Counted from the first letter of the stretch, positions 45,813-56,860 are shown. The stretch is DNA of 64,000 nt from Falciphora oryzae (GCA_000733355.1 JNVV01000010.1:662324-726323); one strand, 5' to 3'. Numbers and translations are program-made. The notes: generated by a model from the sequence alone, not told the origin.

Positions 45813-46176
45813 CTAGTTGCCGAGGCCGCCGAAGCCGGGGGAGCTGCCGGCCTGACTTTGCTTCTGGAGAATGTCCGAGACCTTGAAGTGGACGTCGAAG
45901 AACTTGGCGGCGCAGCGGTCGAGGCAGACGCTCTCGCCCTTGTTGAGCTCGCCCTCGTGGTAGTCGGTGGGGATGCACTTTTTGGCACATGCCTTGTTCA
46001 GGCTGCGTTCGGAGGCAAGAGTGCCAAGTCAGCTACGTTCACACGAACATCGCAGCAGCTGCCACGCGGGGCGCATTGTCTAACCGGTTGTGCATCTCGG
46101 CGATCAGCTTCATCTCAGCCTCGACGGCGGCAATCTTCTCGGCCGAGGTCGGCTGGGGGCGTCCGAATCCAAACAT
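45813..46176 (-). CDS. TIM10: Mitochondrial intermembrane-space chaperone Tim10
   Basis: Two exons (46176-46085 and 46002-45813) give 93 residues. The join is phase 2 in [12 protein letters not shown] (donor GTTAGA, acceptor GCAG). The twin CX3C motifs are Cys36-X3-Cys40 and Cys57-X3-Cys61, separated by 16 residues, as in small Tims. [23 protein letters not shown] and [15 protein letters not shown] match Tim10 rather than Tim8, Tim9 or Tim13. With Tim9 it forms the hexamer that guides hydrophobic carriers through the intermembrane space to TIM22. Import uses the Mia40 disulfide relay, so no presequence is expected and none is seen. The gene is divergent from mitochondrial lysyl-tRNA synthetase with 383 bases between the start codons. 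Confidence 0.95.
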
Positions 46177-46559
46177 TGTGAAGGTGGTCTGGATAGATCT
46201 TCGAGGAGAAGGTGCGATGTGCTAGGAGAGTGGGTTCGGCGCACAGATTGACCTCGATATTTTGCCCTGTCTAGGTGGAGGCAAGAAGGCAAGCTTCAAG
46301 TTCTCTCGAGAATGAAGTCAGTTCCTACACCTCCCGCGGGCAACACAGGCGGGCGGTGAGGACTGGCAGACTGCGATTGGGTGTTATCTTATCAATACTA
46401 GACTAGACAAAGGCGGCGCGCCCGCTTCATGCCAAGGCCGGGCTCGGTCAGGGGCCCACCTTGGCAATGAACATAAAAAAAACCTCAGCTCATGATTTCC
46501 CTTCTCCTTTGCTTCTCCCACCTGTTTTATGCTATTCGGCCTGGCCTGGCCACGGCACA
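46177..46559. promoter_or_regulatory. Short divergent promoter between TIM10 and mitochondrial LysRS
   Basis: Only 383 bases separate the two start codons, so both promoters and leaders overlap or abut. Both products are mitochondrial. No specific element could be assigned. Confidence 0.6.
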
Positions 46560-48672
46560 ATGGCGGCGAGCATCAGCGTAAGTTTTCATCCTCAAGGCTC
46601 TAAGCACCTTCTCAATTAGCGCTTGTTCATGATGACACCTGGAATACATTTAAGAACCGTTGCGACTGACACGGAAACGTGTATGATCAAAAACGCCAAC
46701 TGTCTGACTTTTCCCACTGCGTTGTTTCTTGTACATGCTCGGCCTGAGCAAGCATCGGTCTTTGATGTCCAGCCTACTGACATATCATTGCTGCTAGCAG
46801 ATTCCCGCGGGGCTCGGTCTGCAGTTCCTGCGACCCTATGCCCAGCGAGGCGTCGTCGGGCCTGTAAGGTCGGCGGCGGTGGCTCAACTGCAGCTGCGCT
46901 TCTACCATGCCTCGCGTTCACTCAGGTCACAGAGCCAGGATGGGCGGCCGGCGGCCTCGACGGGAGGCATGACAGGGTCCAGCCAGGTCGCTGCCACTGA
47001 CAGAGTGCCCAGTCTTCTAGACCAGCATCACAGGGAAAACAATGCCGTGGGGCAACCCTGCGTCATCCGTGGCCGCGTCGACGCAGTACGCAGGCATGGT
47101 CGGAAGCTCCTGTTCATTGACGTTGTCTCCGAATTCGAGACAATGCAGGTTCTGCTGAACTACGGCGTCGTCTCAACTGAGGACGACCGCTGGCGTGACA
47201 TTTCATCCGACTCGGACGACTGGACTGCTGCCACCAGGGCCCTACGGAGGGGAGCGTTCATCTCCGTCATTGGCGAAATGGCCCTCACTCGGAATAATCA
47301 GCTCTCGATAAAGGCGCGGAAGATGCCGGTCATACTAAGCGCCCCGAGTCCCGGCTTTGACCCACCTGAAGTCTTGACTGATGAGGAGGTTACCGCGCGC
47401 CACCGTCACTTGGATCTGCTGGCCAACAGACAAATCCTCGACACACTGCGCCTGCGCTCTGCCGCCATTACCTCGTTACGGTCCTTTCTCGATGGCCAGC
47501 AATTCGTCGAGGTACAAACCCCGATTCTGGCGGCGCATGCGGGCGGCGCCTCAGCACGGCCTTTCTCAACGCGCTCTGCCGACTTGGGTGCCAACCAACC
47601 ATTGGCCCTACGTGTTGCACCTGAGCTGTGGCTCAAGCGCCTCGTCGTTGGTGGCTTCGATCGTGTCTTTGAGATTGGGCCATGCTTTCGCAATGAAGGC
47701 CTCGACAGTACTCACAACCCCGAGTTCACCATGTGCGAATTCTATGAGGCCTATGCGTCCCTAGACACTCTCATTCTCAGGACTGAGAACCTGATCGCAA
47801 AGATCCTGCAAGATGTCCAGTTTGCCGCGTCTGGCAACGCCGGCGCACTCCGACCGTGGCAGTTGCAGGGCAAACTGGAAGCCGTGGCGGCAAAGTTCAA
47901 GCCCGAAGCCAAGGCTGGCGAAGCGGGTGGACTGCGCAGGGTCGCTTTCATCCCGACGCTCGAGAGAGCGCTCGGCTTCAAACTACCGGATCTCGATGCC
48001 GACACGGCCTTTGAAAATCTCGTGGCCCTGCTACAGAAGCATGGATTAGAGCCGAAAGACGGATCGTCGGCGACCACGTTACCCAAGCTCCTCGACTGCT
48101 TGGGCGGCGATTACGTCGAGAGCGAGTCTTGCGGCGACAAGGCCGTCTTTGTGACGCACCACCCGGCGTGTATGGCTCCCCTGGCTCGCAGCGCGCGCTG
48201 CGCTGAGACAGGCCAGATGGTGGCGCTGCGGGCCGAGCTGTTCGTCAACGGCGTCGAACTGGCCAACATGTACGAGGAGGAGAACGACCCGGACGAGCAG
48301 GAGCGCAAGTTCCGGGAGCAGACCCGCCTGCTGAGGCGGCAGCAGCGCGGCAAGATGCAGCGGTCGTTCGACCACGAGGTCGCCAACGACGCTGCCGTCG
48401 ACGCCGGTCTTGAGACAGCCGACATCGGCGAGGCCGACGCCGACGCCGAGGCTTCGGGCGCCCTGCTCACGGGCAGCGATTCCAGCTACGTCAGGGCCCT
48501 GCGCGCCGGCATGCCGCCCACGGGAGGGTGGGGATGTGGCATCGAGCGCCTCGTCATGGTGCTCTCGGGCGCGCCGCGGATCCGGGACGTGTTGTCGTTT
48601 GGAAACCTGAGGAATGTCGTCAGCGTCTCGCGCTCTGAGAAGGAGGACCTACCTACAAATTCATCAGCCTAG
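46560..48672 (+). CDS. MSK1: Mitochondrial lysyl-tRNA synthetase
   Basis: Two exons (46560-46577 and 46801-48672) give 629 residues. The first exon encodes only MAASIS before a GTAAGT donor. The second opens with a basic, hydroxylated presequence (FLRPYAQRGVVGPVRSAAV, then LRFYHASRSLRS), as expected for matrix import. The anticodon-binding OB fold covers about residues 90-190. Class II motif 2 is CFRNEGLDSTHNPEFTMCEF (about 301-320), the lysine-type sequence, and motif 3 is GGWGCGIERL (581-590). An acidic, Ala/Asp/Glu-rich stretch of about 45 residues sits before motif 3 and is unlike bacterial LysRS. The enzyme charges mitochondrial tRNA(Lys). Start choice rests on the in-phase presequence exon. 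Confidence 0.93.
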
Positions 48673-49713
48673 ATCTTCGTCTGGAGCGAATGTCTACCAC
48701 CACGGACTAGACTAGAGCATCAGGGGACGCATAGTTGTATATAGTGTATCACCACCCATGCTAAACTCGGATGAGCAAGAGTTCACGCAACCAATGATAA
48801 TGAAGATACCATGACTTATAGGTTTGGGCACCTTTTGATCCTCGCCGTAGCTTGCACGTGTTGTCCCCTATTGGGGAACGATATGAAAGCAAAATCTTGA
48901 GATTTCCTAAGCAGTAGCTAAGCAAACACAATCTTTCTCTGAATCGCAAGAGACGATACGGTCCGAGAAGATTTTTCCGTGAGGGATCTATACTTCATGA
49001 GCTTTGCACCCACCGAAGTAGAAGGGAGAAAAGCTCAAACACGGTATGAGGGCAGAAACAGCTTTCGTCGAGAGCCGAGAGGGAAAAGGAAAATAGGACG
49101 AGCTTGTAAGAGAGCACGGGCGAGAGAAGCTGGGAAGATAGCTCTCGTTGAAACCCTGCATAAAACAGTCCGTGTAAAAGGAGACCCCAAGAAGAAATAG
49201 AAGAGCAGAGAGAAGAAGACCACCTGTTCCAGAGACTCAAGGGGGGAAATCGACCAAGCTTGGTAGAGACTCAAAGCAAGGAAATAGGACAGGAAATTCA
49301 GTTCCTGCAACGAATCCCAAGAAGGAGATTGCCAGATTTAGCCGAGCGCCCAAGCAGGAAGGCAAGAACAAGAAATTCGGGTTTGCTCAAAGACCCTAGG
49401 AGAACCAAGTCCAACAGCCGAAGGGGGTATGACCAAGGAAAGCAAAGAAACGTAGCAGGTTACGGGGAAAGGGGAATGTGTAGAAGGGTAACAGCAAAAG
49501 AGGGCAGGGTGACAGCTTCAGAAAGCAGAATTAGTGAAGGGAAGGAGCAGGGGAAAGAGAGCAAGGTTGCAGCTTCAGAAAGAGAACCGTGTAGTAAAGC
49601 GAGAGAGCCAGCTGTTCTAGAGACCCAAGGAGGGAGCTCAAGCAACGGAAGGCACGAAAATGGGTCGAGTATAAATCGAGCGCCGCCTTATACCATCACC
49701 AGAAGAACTCCCA
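48673..49713. other. Intergenic with a polypurine-biased segment
   Basis: Between the 3' ends of two convergent genes. From about 49020 to 49690 the + strand is roughly two-thirds or more purine, with short degenerate direct repeats (GACAGCTTCAGAAAG-like at about 49512 and 49570; CTGTTC/TAGAGAC-C/T-CAAGG at about 49225 and 49610). No protein-like frame on either strand; the + frame at 49260-49811 is built of this purine-rich sequence. Confidence 0.55.
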
Positions 49714-52585
49714 TCACCAGATTGACTCAAGAACCTCCTTCCGCTTGGCGGGCTCCATGGCCATCAGGCGCCTCATCTCGTCCATGCAGGTGGCCGGGTA
49801 GTAGCGGTTGATGCAGGCCTCGACATTGTTGGGCCTCCGGACGCCCCAGACATCGGGGGTCAGGCTGATGAAGGCGCCGTTGGTGTTACGCCGGTCGAAG
49901 ATGTTCAGCTGCTGCACCGGGAACATCTCGTGGTCACCCGGGCCGCGGTCGGCCCAGCTCCTGAACCGCATCTGGTCCAGGAACCCGTCTGTCGCCTGGA
50001 AGTGCACGACCTCGGGCCTCTGGACCCGGAGGATGTCGCGCAGGCGGATGTACTCGAGGAGCATGGAGTCGGCGTAGGCCTTGCAGAACCGACGCTCCAT
50101 CGGCGTCTCCGGGTTCCAGGACCAGCCGTCGGTTGCTGGATCCGAGTGTAGTGGGAGTAGGACCGGCTCTGGCTCGTCGCTGGCATCGTCGCTGGTCGGC
50201 GCGTCCAGCGAGAGTACGGCCAGCTCAGTCTCACCGTTGGCATCGTCGTTGGCATCGCCGTCGGCGTCGTTGTCGACATCATCGTCGGCGTCGTTCTTGC
50301 CGTTGTCGTTGGTGCTGTCGGTGGGCGGCGCACCGCCGAACACCTCGGAAAGCGACTTGGCCTTCTCGGAGAACTCCTTCCAGGGCAGCATTTTCTCCGC
50401 CAGGTCGCGCTTCTCGTGCTTGTAGCGGTGCGGCTCCATCGACGCGAAGGACTCGAAGCAGCACCAGGAACATCTCAGGCCCGTGTGCATCAGCTCTTTT
50501 GGCACCTTGGTTTGGCACTCGTTGCAGGTCTTGATGCCCAAGCCCTCGCGGCCCATTGGCGCAGGCTTCCCTGTCACAATCTCGTAGACGCGGCGGTGGT
50601 GCGCCATCTCCTGTACCCCGGAGTTGGCTTGGCACCGCGTGGCCTCGAGCCAGGCGTGGCTGGCCAGGATCTTGGCCGCGAAGCCAACGGGGACCGGCAG
50701 CCGGTCGAGAAAGTGGCGGAAGCCCAGGCCGGGTGCCAGCATCTCAACGTTGTACTCCTTCTCCCAGCGACGGACGAGGCTGATCAAGATAGCGACGGCA
50801 CTGTTGGTGCTCACTCCGGAGTCCTCAAAGGTCAGGCCGAAGCTGCCGCAACGGCTCTTGTCCGCCACACGGCCGCTCTCGTAGCTGGGCCCATAGTGGT
50901 AAAATGGATGGAAGTCAAAAGTGCAGCCGGGGCGGCGGCTGTTCAAACAATCCATCAACATCCTAGTTTGGGTGACGTCGAGAAGGTGATTGTCACGAAG
51001 GGTCAGCAGTCGGAGGTTCGGCGCTCCGAGCAGGATAAGGTCGACGTGGTGCCACGTCAACATGTGCTGGCCCGAGAGGTCCAGGCTGCGGATGGACTCG
51101 CCATGGTAGGCGATAACCTCCATCGATCTCATCATGGCCTCGAAGGCGTCGCTGTACTTGAGGCGCGGCGACTTGTTCCGAGTCGCCTCGGTTGCCTCAA
51201 ATCGCACAGCTGTGAGCATCACATTGAGGTGGCCCCGACGGCCGATGGGCTCTAGCTCTTTGTTCACCACATGCTCAGCCTCATCCCGCGGAGCGTCAAC
51301 CATCATGTTGTCGACGACCCAGGTACGGGGGACCCTGTACTTGAGATGGCCATTGGCGGCGCGCTCGGAGATGTAAGAGAGGGTCATGTCATAGTTAGCC
51401 AGCGAGGCCTTGTGCTTGACCTTCACGATGTCACTCCATGAAGCCTTCATCTCGACCGGGCGTCCATCCTCGGCCACACCAACTCGGATGACTGAGGCGT
51501 CCTTGCCCAGGAAGTCCAACTTGTTGGAGTCCCAAACCTCCTGTTATTTCATTTGGTTAGCCATGTGAAGACGTGACTGGGAAACGTGTCGTGAAGGCTT
51601 ACCAGGATTCTGCCCGACGAGCAGAAGGCCTCCTTGCAGGCAACAGCCACTGACTGCTTGTCTATGTACGAGAGTTCGCCCAAGATCATGGAAGCGATAG
51701 CCGGGTCACGCAGCACCCTGCAGAGAGAGCTTCCCCGCTGCTCGATCGCACCCTTGAAAAACGTGTCAGGGTCCTTGGGATGGAAAGGGATCTATCGGAG
51801 AGAGGCACTAATCAGTACTGACAACAAGGTAATGCCGCATATGTCATAGGCATCCCGGTACCCACCGTCATGACGAGCTCATTGTCCGGCACATTCTCTC
51901 CCCGAGCGGCCGCGGCACTGAACTTGTAATAGTTCTTGTTGTACTTGTGCGCGGCGAACACGAACTTCTCCTCACGAAAATCTCGCGAGGGGTCCATCTT
52001 GCCGATGGCCTGCGTGACTTTGGCCCGCTCCCGCTCGAGCCTCTCGACCGTGGCCCAATCCGTAAGCCTGCTACGAGCGTCTAGAATCCGCTCGTTCATG
52101 CTGACAAGCTCCCGGTCGAGCTCGTCCACACTCTTGGTGGGGACGTCGGCCTTGGGGCCCTCGACGTCGGCAGCCACGCTTGCCGGGGGTGACGGGGGCA
52201 TCTGCCCTCCGGATCCCACCTTCTGGGGCAGAACGGAGCCAGGAAACTCCGCCTCGTGGCGAAGCTCCTCGATTGTGACCATCTTAGCCGGGACCCAGGG
52301 CTGGAAGCCTGACGTCCAGAACTCAGTGGGAGCATCCCAGCCGTTGTCAGAAGTGACTGACTCCGCCTGGTCCCGCTCGGTGGCATCCCAGGCCTTGACG
52401 GCAGAGGCTGGCTCCGCTTGGTCCCGCTCAACGCAAGTCTGGCGGCTGTGCTCTAGGATCCTGTTAAGAACGGACTTGCGCTTCGAGCCCTTGCGCGCCA
52501 TCTTGGGTGCCTTGTTCTGCTTCTGGTCAGTGTCACATTGTGCCTTTGCGCTTTTCGCGCGCTTCTGTTTTCGCTTTCGGGTCAT
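49714..52585 (-). CDS. F-box-like, LRR-like lineage-specific protein with a cysteine cluster
   Basis: Three exons (52585-51866, 51791-51603, 51540-49714) join in phase 0 and give 911 residues. The N-terminal ~100 residues are Lys/Arg-rich and may hold a nuclear signal. Residues 260-305 (DPAIASMILGELSYIDKQSVAVACKEAFCSS then GRILEVWD) resemble an F-box. About 450-500 is leucine-patterned (SIRSLDLSG, NLRLLTLRDN), like leucine-rich repeats. Cys642, Cys645, Cys660 and Cys663/664 (CNEC...CSWCC) could bind zinc. About 710-745 is an Asp/Asn/Ala-rich acidic run. I do not recognise an orthologue. The pattern fits expanded, poorly conserved F-box-like families of Sordariomycetes, which is inference. Function unknown. 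Confidence 0.75.
50215..50300. repeat. Degenerate GTCGTTGGCATC-type repeat in coding sequence
   Basis: Short imperfect repeats of 9-18 bases encode the Asp/Asn/Ala-rich acidic run of the F-box-like protein. Confidence 0.7.
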
Positions 52586-55500
52586 GGCGCCTCGAGGAAA
52601 GAGAGACTATGTTGCGGAAGGACGGGTGATAGAGCTGCCGTGGGCCAGGAGATATGGGAATGGGTGTATTGCTCGAGATGCTCTTAGGTGCGGAGGGCAA
52701 AGACTAGGGCTGTTGGAAGAGGTGGTTCTGGGTATCCAAACTGTCCGGGCGTGTGGGAAACAGAAAGACAGTAGAATATAGCTTGAGTAGCAGGAGGATG
52801 GCGTGATTATTATCAAGTAGTGAAGATGTCAACTCCGCGAAAGAGTGTGCTGGCGTAGTGGCTTCGGTCATAGAGGGATGTGGTGGGTGGTGGGCAAAGG
52901 CCAAGTTTGTAGAGAAGATGTTATGCAAGGGCAAGGACTATTTGAGCAAGAGCAGAGCGAGGACTCGCTTACATATAATAGGTAGGTGCCGGGCAGTGAT
53001 GTAGATCCTAATCTGCGGTGGGAAAGGAAGGAAGAGAGTCAGGGCTGCGGAAAGGGCGTCCAGGTCGATCCACAGACGATGAAGTGCGATGTGTGCTAGT
53101 CTTTTAGGCGAATATGCTCTGTGCAATGAAGAGAATATGGGATCTGATTCTAGAAGAGAAAAGTGTGCGGATCGAAGAAATATGATCGAGTGTTTGGTGT
53201 TGGAGGGTGGTGCTTCGCAAGGTGTCGGCAACCCTTCGAGCAGCCGCAGGACCCAACGAAGGTAGACAGAAAGAAAGGTATACTCTGGACGCCTGGACTT
53301 ACCGCTCTGTAGAGTAGCTCGGGTACCGGTGCACGGAAAGGAAGAAGGACGAGAGCGGTGTCGACAAGTAGCTGCGGTAGCGCAACGTTGGGCAAAAGGA
53401 AGGCGATGCGAAGTGTATTAAAGAGCCAGAATATAGAGGCAGAAGTCAACGCGAGACGAAGGTGGAGAGTGTAGATGGAAGGTGAAGGCGTGCGAGGAAA
53501 CGAAGAAGAAGAAGAGAAAAAGAAAAGTGGTGTTGTGGGAGGAAGATCTGGGCGGACGAGGTGGCTGGGGGAAGCCGGGTTTATGCCCTAAGCAAGTGGC
53601 AAAATCTGCAGCAAGAAAGAGATAGAAGGATACGGGAACAGCATCCGTACGGTGACTCTTATCGTCTGAACAGAGATTTGATAACAGAAGTGCGTGGCGT
53701 GTGGTTGGTGGCGCCGTAGGGCCTGGGGGTCAAGGGCCGCCTGATAGGCCGGATTCCTTCTCTTGTACCTATTTTGGGGCTTGGCGGCCTTGCTCTACCA
53801 GATCAAGCGGCGTCGATGACGGAAGATAGGCTCCATAGCATTCCCGTGTCCTTGGGTTGCCTGGTTGTTCACCATGTTCGTCTCCCAGCAACCAACCACC
53901 TTGACGCCTTGCCTGCCCCCAGCCTTGGGCTCCCCTCCTAGCGAGGGGACTTGTTAGTAGAGCCAGCTACTGGTAAGAGGATGGCTATGCTCGTCTTGTG
54001 ATTGATCCGTGTTGGTGACTGTATATAGAGGTGGAGACGGACGCCGTCGAGGACCGGGCTGGGGCTCCACGTAGAACAGCGGCAGCAAGGGTCCAAGAAA
54101 GCCCGGTGTATCATCAAGAGTTGACAGGATAGAGAGAGGCATAGTAAATGATGTACAGAAACTGAAAATCTGTAGACTTCCCGGGAAAGGTCAGAGGAAA
54201 GTCGTAGGGAGGGAGGGAGCGGTGTGTAAGGGGCTTCAAGGACGAAGCACAACTAACATCTCGATGATCTACTCTACCGCCATCTTCTCTGCTGCCTCGA
54301 CATTTATCAGCGAGCCTGGTTAGCCCTTCTGGTCTTCCTCTGGCTATCTTTGGTTGCACCACGCCCTCCGGCCAGTGTTTGCAACAGTGTGTTCCTTGTT
54401 TACTGCCAGGGCTCGGTGGATGCTTTGTTTCCCTGCCTCAGGCCATTGTTTGTCGAAGTCCGTCGAGGAAACCGTCGTCTTTGTTCACGCGTCTTCCCAA
54501 ACAAAGAAAAAGGAGAGGTATTCGGTGCCCCGTCATCGAGGAGTCTTTCAAAGGAGCTTGAAGATGCACCTTCGGTGGCTTTCATACTACTACTACTACT
54601 ACTACTACTACCTCTATTCCCATCACCGACTCCCCAAAACAACCTCTAGATCGTCAAGCTTTCTTCCCTTTCCTCTCCCCCAGGAGCTGCGTTAGAGCTA
54701 GCAACCCGATAGCTGATGATCTCTTCAGAACGAGCAAGTAGTCCAGAAACCTCCAACTACCCGAAGAAGAGCCCGTATCCCCCATCCACACTTCCGCCGA
54801 GAACTCGAGGTCCGCGCCGCCCGCAACGACGTTGGAAAGAGCCGCTGTTAGCGCATCGACCGGCCGTACCATCCCCGAACCGAGGCGAGCCCGTAGAGCG
54901 GCAGTCAGCGAAGGAGCGCCCAGCCGGGCCCATGAGACTAGATACAAAGACCTTCCCCAGACGTGTTTCTTGCACAGATATAGCGTCGCAGTCTATACCA
55001 CGTCTAACAAGATCCATCCTCGATGCCGAAGCAGAACAACAAGAGCCAGTCGTGGCGCGGGCCAAGGCAGCCGAGCCCACGTGCGTCGAGGAACACGAGG
55101 GACGTTGCAGGAGCATCTGCCCACTCAGACGGTCAGATTATGCGGAGACAAGCTTATCTGCGGCATGCGCAAGAGACCAGGCATGTGACTGTGTTCTCGC
55201 TGGCCACAGCGCTGCGAGAGATGCTGTAGACTCCGTCTGCCCCTGCCGGGAATGGTGGGCGCGACACTTGCACACGCGGCACACATACAGATGCGCCCCT
55301 GCAAGGGAGTTCACTTTTCAGCAAGCACAGGCAGCAAGCTCTAGCGGCCCCTAGGCCTCTATTGTTTGTTCTATTTGTTCTGCTGTTTCAAAACTACGCA
55401 TACAAGAGAAGGCTAGTGGCGTTGCCGAGAGAGGTCGAGTGCCGTCCCTCAGTGGTCCAGGACGCATGGCGTGGCGTCGAGATGTCTCGGGTTGAATTGA

Positions 55501-56182
55501 GCTAACCGGGCTGACACCTCAAACCAGAATAGCCTCGATGGCCTTTGCCAACCGCCGATCCATACCGTGGAACCATGGTGTCAAACCGCTAGACTGGATG
55601 AAAACGGCGTTCCGTAAGCCGACGCCACTTTCGGACCTGGATTCCGGTCGACTTTGCTCCATGGAAGCTTTGGGCTGCGACGAACTAGCCTCAAAACCAT
55701 GTTTGCTCAGGAGACCCCAGCCGATCGACAGGAACAGGGGTCGTTTTTCGGAAGGCGCGCCATCGACACAAGAAAAAAAGGCGCCACCCAGGGGAGGTAT
55801 GGCGCGGCCCGCTTCGCTCGGCACCTCGGGTTCGTCGTGCGCGGCGGCGTAGATACCCTTTCATGGGGATCTTCAGGGCTGACTCGATAACACACCATCC
55901 TGACCGACTTCCACGCAAGGAAAGAGATAGAGAGATGATGGGCGACAGAGAGTGGAATCGTCGAGAAGGGCGGTGGCCACAAGTCGAATCGGCTTTGGTG
56001 CTGCGTCGAGTGCAAATGCAGTCTTTGGTGTCTTGCCGTCGAGTAGGGGACAAATGACGAGACGAGTCCCTCCCTACGAGCCTTTGTTTCGCTGTTTATA
56101 GAAGGCGGACTCGGAGGGCGAGGGAGAGAGTTGATTGCTTCCCGAGCAGGAGCCCGAAGGAAGCCTGGAGACGTCCATGCTC
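52586..56182. other. Intergenic with low-complexity and conflicting small frames
   Basis: Upstream of the F-box-like gene. From 52586 to about 54300 the - strand is pyrimidine-rich and contains plausible splice donors (for example GTAAGTCC near 53303), so a long spliced leader is possible. Nine TAC units lie at 54585-54611. At 54650-55354 open frames occur on both strands, including a + frame with ATG at 54716 (212 residues) and a - frame at 54654-54947. None has a recognisable domain and they cannot all be real, so none is annotated. Confidence 0.4.
54585..54611. repeat. TAC trinucleotide microsatellite
   Basis: Nine uninterrupted TAC units in non-coding sequence. Confidence 0.9.
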
Positions 56183-56437
56183 TCAGCCCATGGCGACGAC
56201 GACGTCGCCTTTACACCTGCCGTAGCTGCAGCAAGCCTCTGGCTTCATGTCTCCGCGCAGGATGGCATCTCGCTTCTCCTGTGTGGTCGTCGTGTTAGAA
56301 CGAGCGTCCAATGAGGCAGGCATTCGGCCACAAAGAAGAGTTGGACTTACATCCGGACAGGCCACAGGCGTAGCGTGCACCATGCTTCCAATGGAGAGGA
56401 CGGCGAGAGCCGCAGAGATGAGGAAACGGCACTGCAT
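56183..56437 (-). CDS. Small secreted cysteine-containing peptide precursor
   Basis: Two exons (56437-56351 and 56278-56183) give a 60-residue precursor. A clear signal peptide (MQCRFLISAALAVLSIGSM, cleavage probably after VHA) is followed by TPVACPD. After the intron comes EKR|DAILRGDMKPEACCSYG, ending RCKGDVVVAMG. The Lys-Arg pair could be a Kex2 site releasing a 28-residue C-terminal peptide with three cysteines (Cys-Cys and one more), plus one in the pro-part. The intron has a GTAAGT donor, a TTCTAAC-like branch site and a CACAG acceptor. At 72 bases and without an in-frame stop, retention would give an 84-residue product. I do not recognise the family and assign no function. Small secreted proteins of this type include hydrophobin-unrelated signalling peptides and effectors. 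Confidence 0.7.
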   Translation of the reverse strand: MQCRFLISAALAVLSIGSMVHATPVACPDVSPTLLCGRMPASLDARSNTTTTQEKRDAILRGDMKPEACCSYGRCKGDVVVAMG

Positions 56438-56829
56438 CTTTGTGACGTGTGTATGTTTGGGCGAGCCGAAAGAGGTGACAGGCGAGGTGGAGATGGAGAG
56501 GGTCACAGTTCGTCGAGGTCTTGGCAATACCTGGGGGAGTGGTAGAGCAAAAGATGGTAAGTGTTGTGAAGATGGGAAATGTTGGGTATCAGGAGAACTA
56601 AAAATAGATGACGAGGCAGATAGGAAGATCACTTCCTCAAACTGTGCAAATACCGAACAAAAAAGACGTCAGCGAACGACGGCCAGACAAGAGGACAGGC
56701 AGTTGGGGAAGGGAGGGTGGTGGACAAATTTAAAGACGACAGGACTCGTAGAAGGCCAACCTAGCCGGGGTTTTCCACGTTCATCTGCGGCTACGACAGG
56801 GGGACACGAGGTGGGAACGCGAAGGAACG

Positions 56830-56860
56830 AAGGGGCCCTTTTTTTTTTCTTTTTTTTTTT
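56830..56860. repeat. T tract with one C interruption
   Basis: Nine T, one C, then 21 T; a further T-rich stretch follows. About 390 bases upstream of the secreted-peptide start. Confidence 0.9.

Noticed and set aside
53150..53449. Protein-like frame (-) followed by a good GTAAGT donor
   Set aside because: No ATG start was found in the extended frame and no matching downstream exon; more likely part of a spliced leader.
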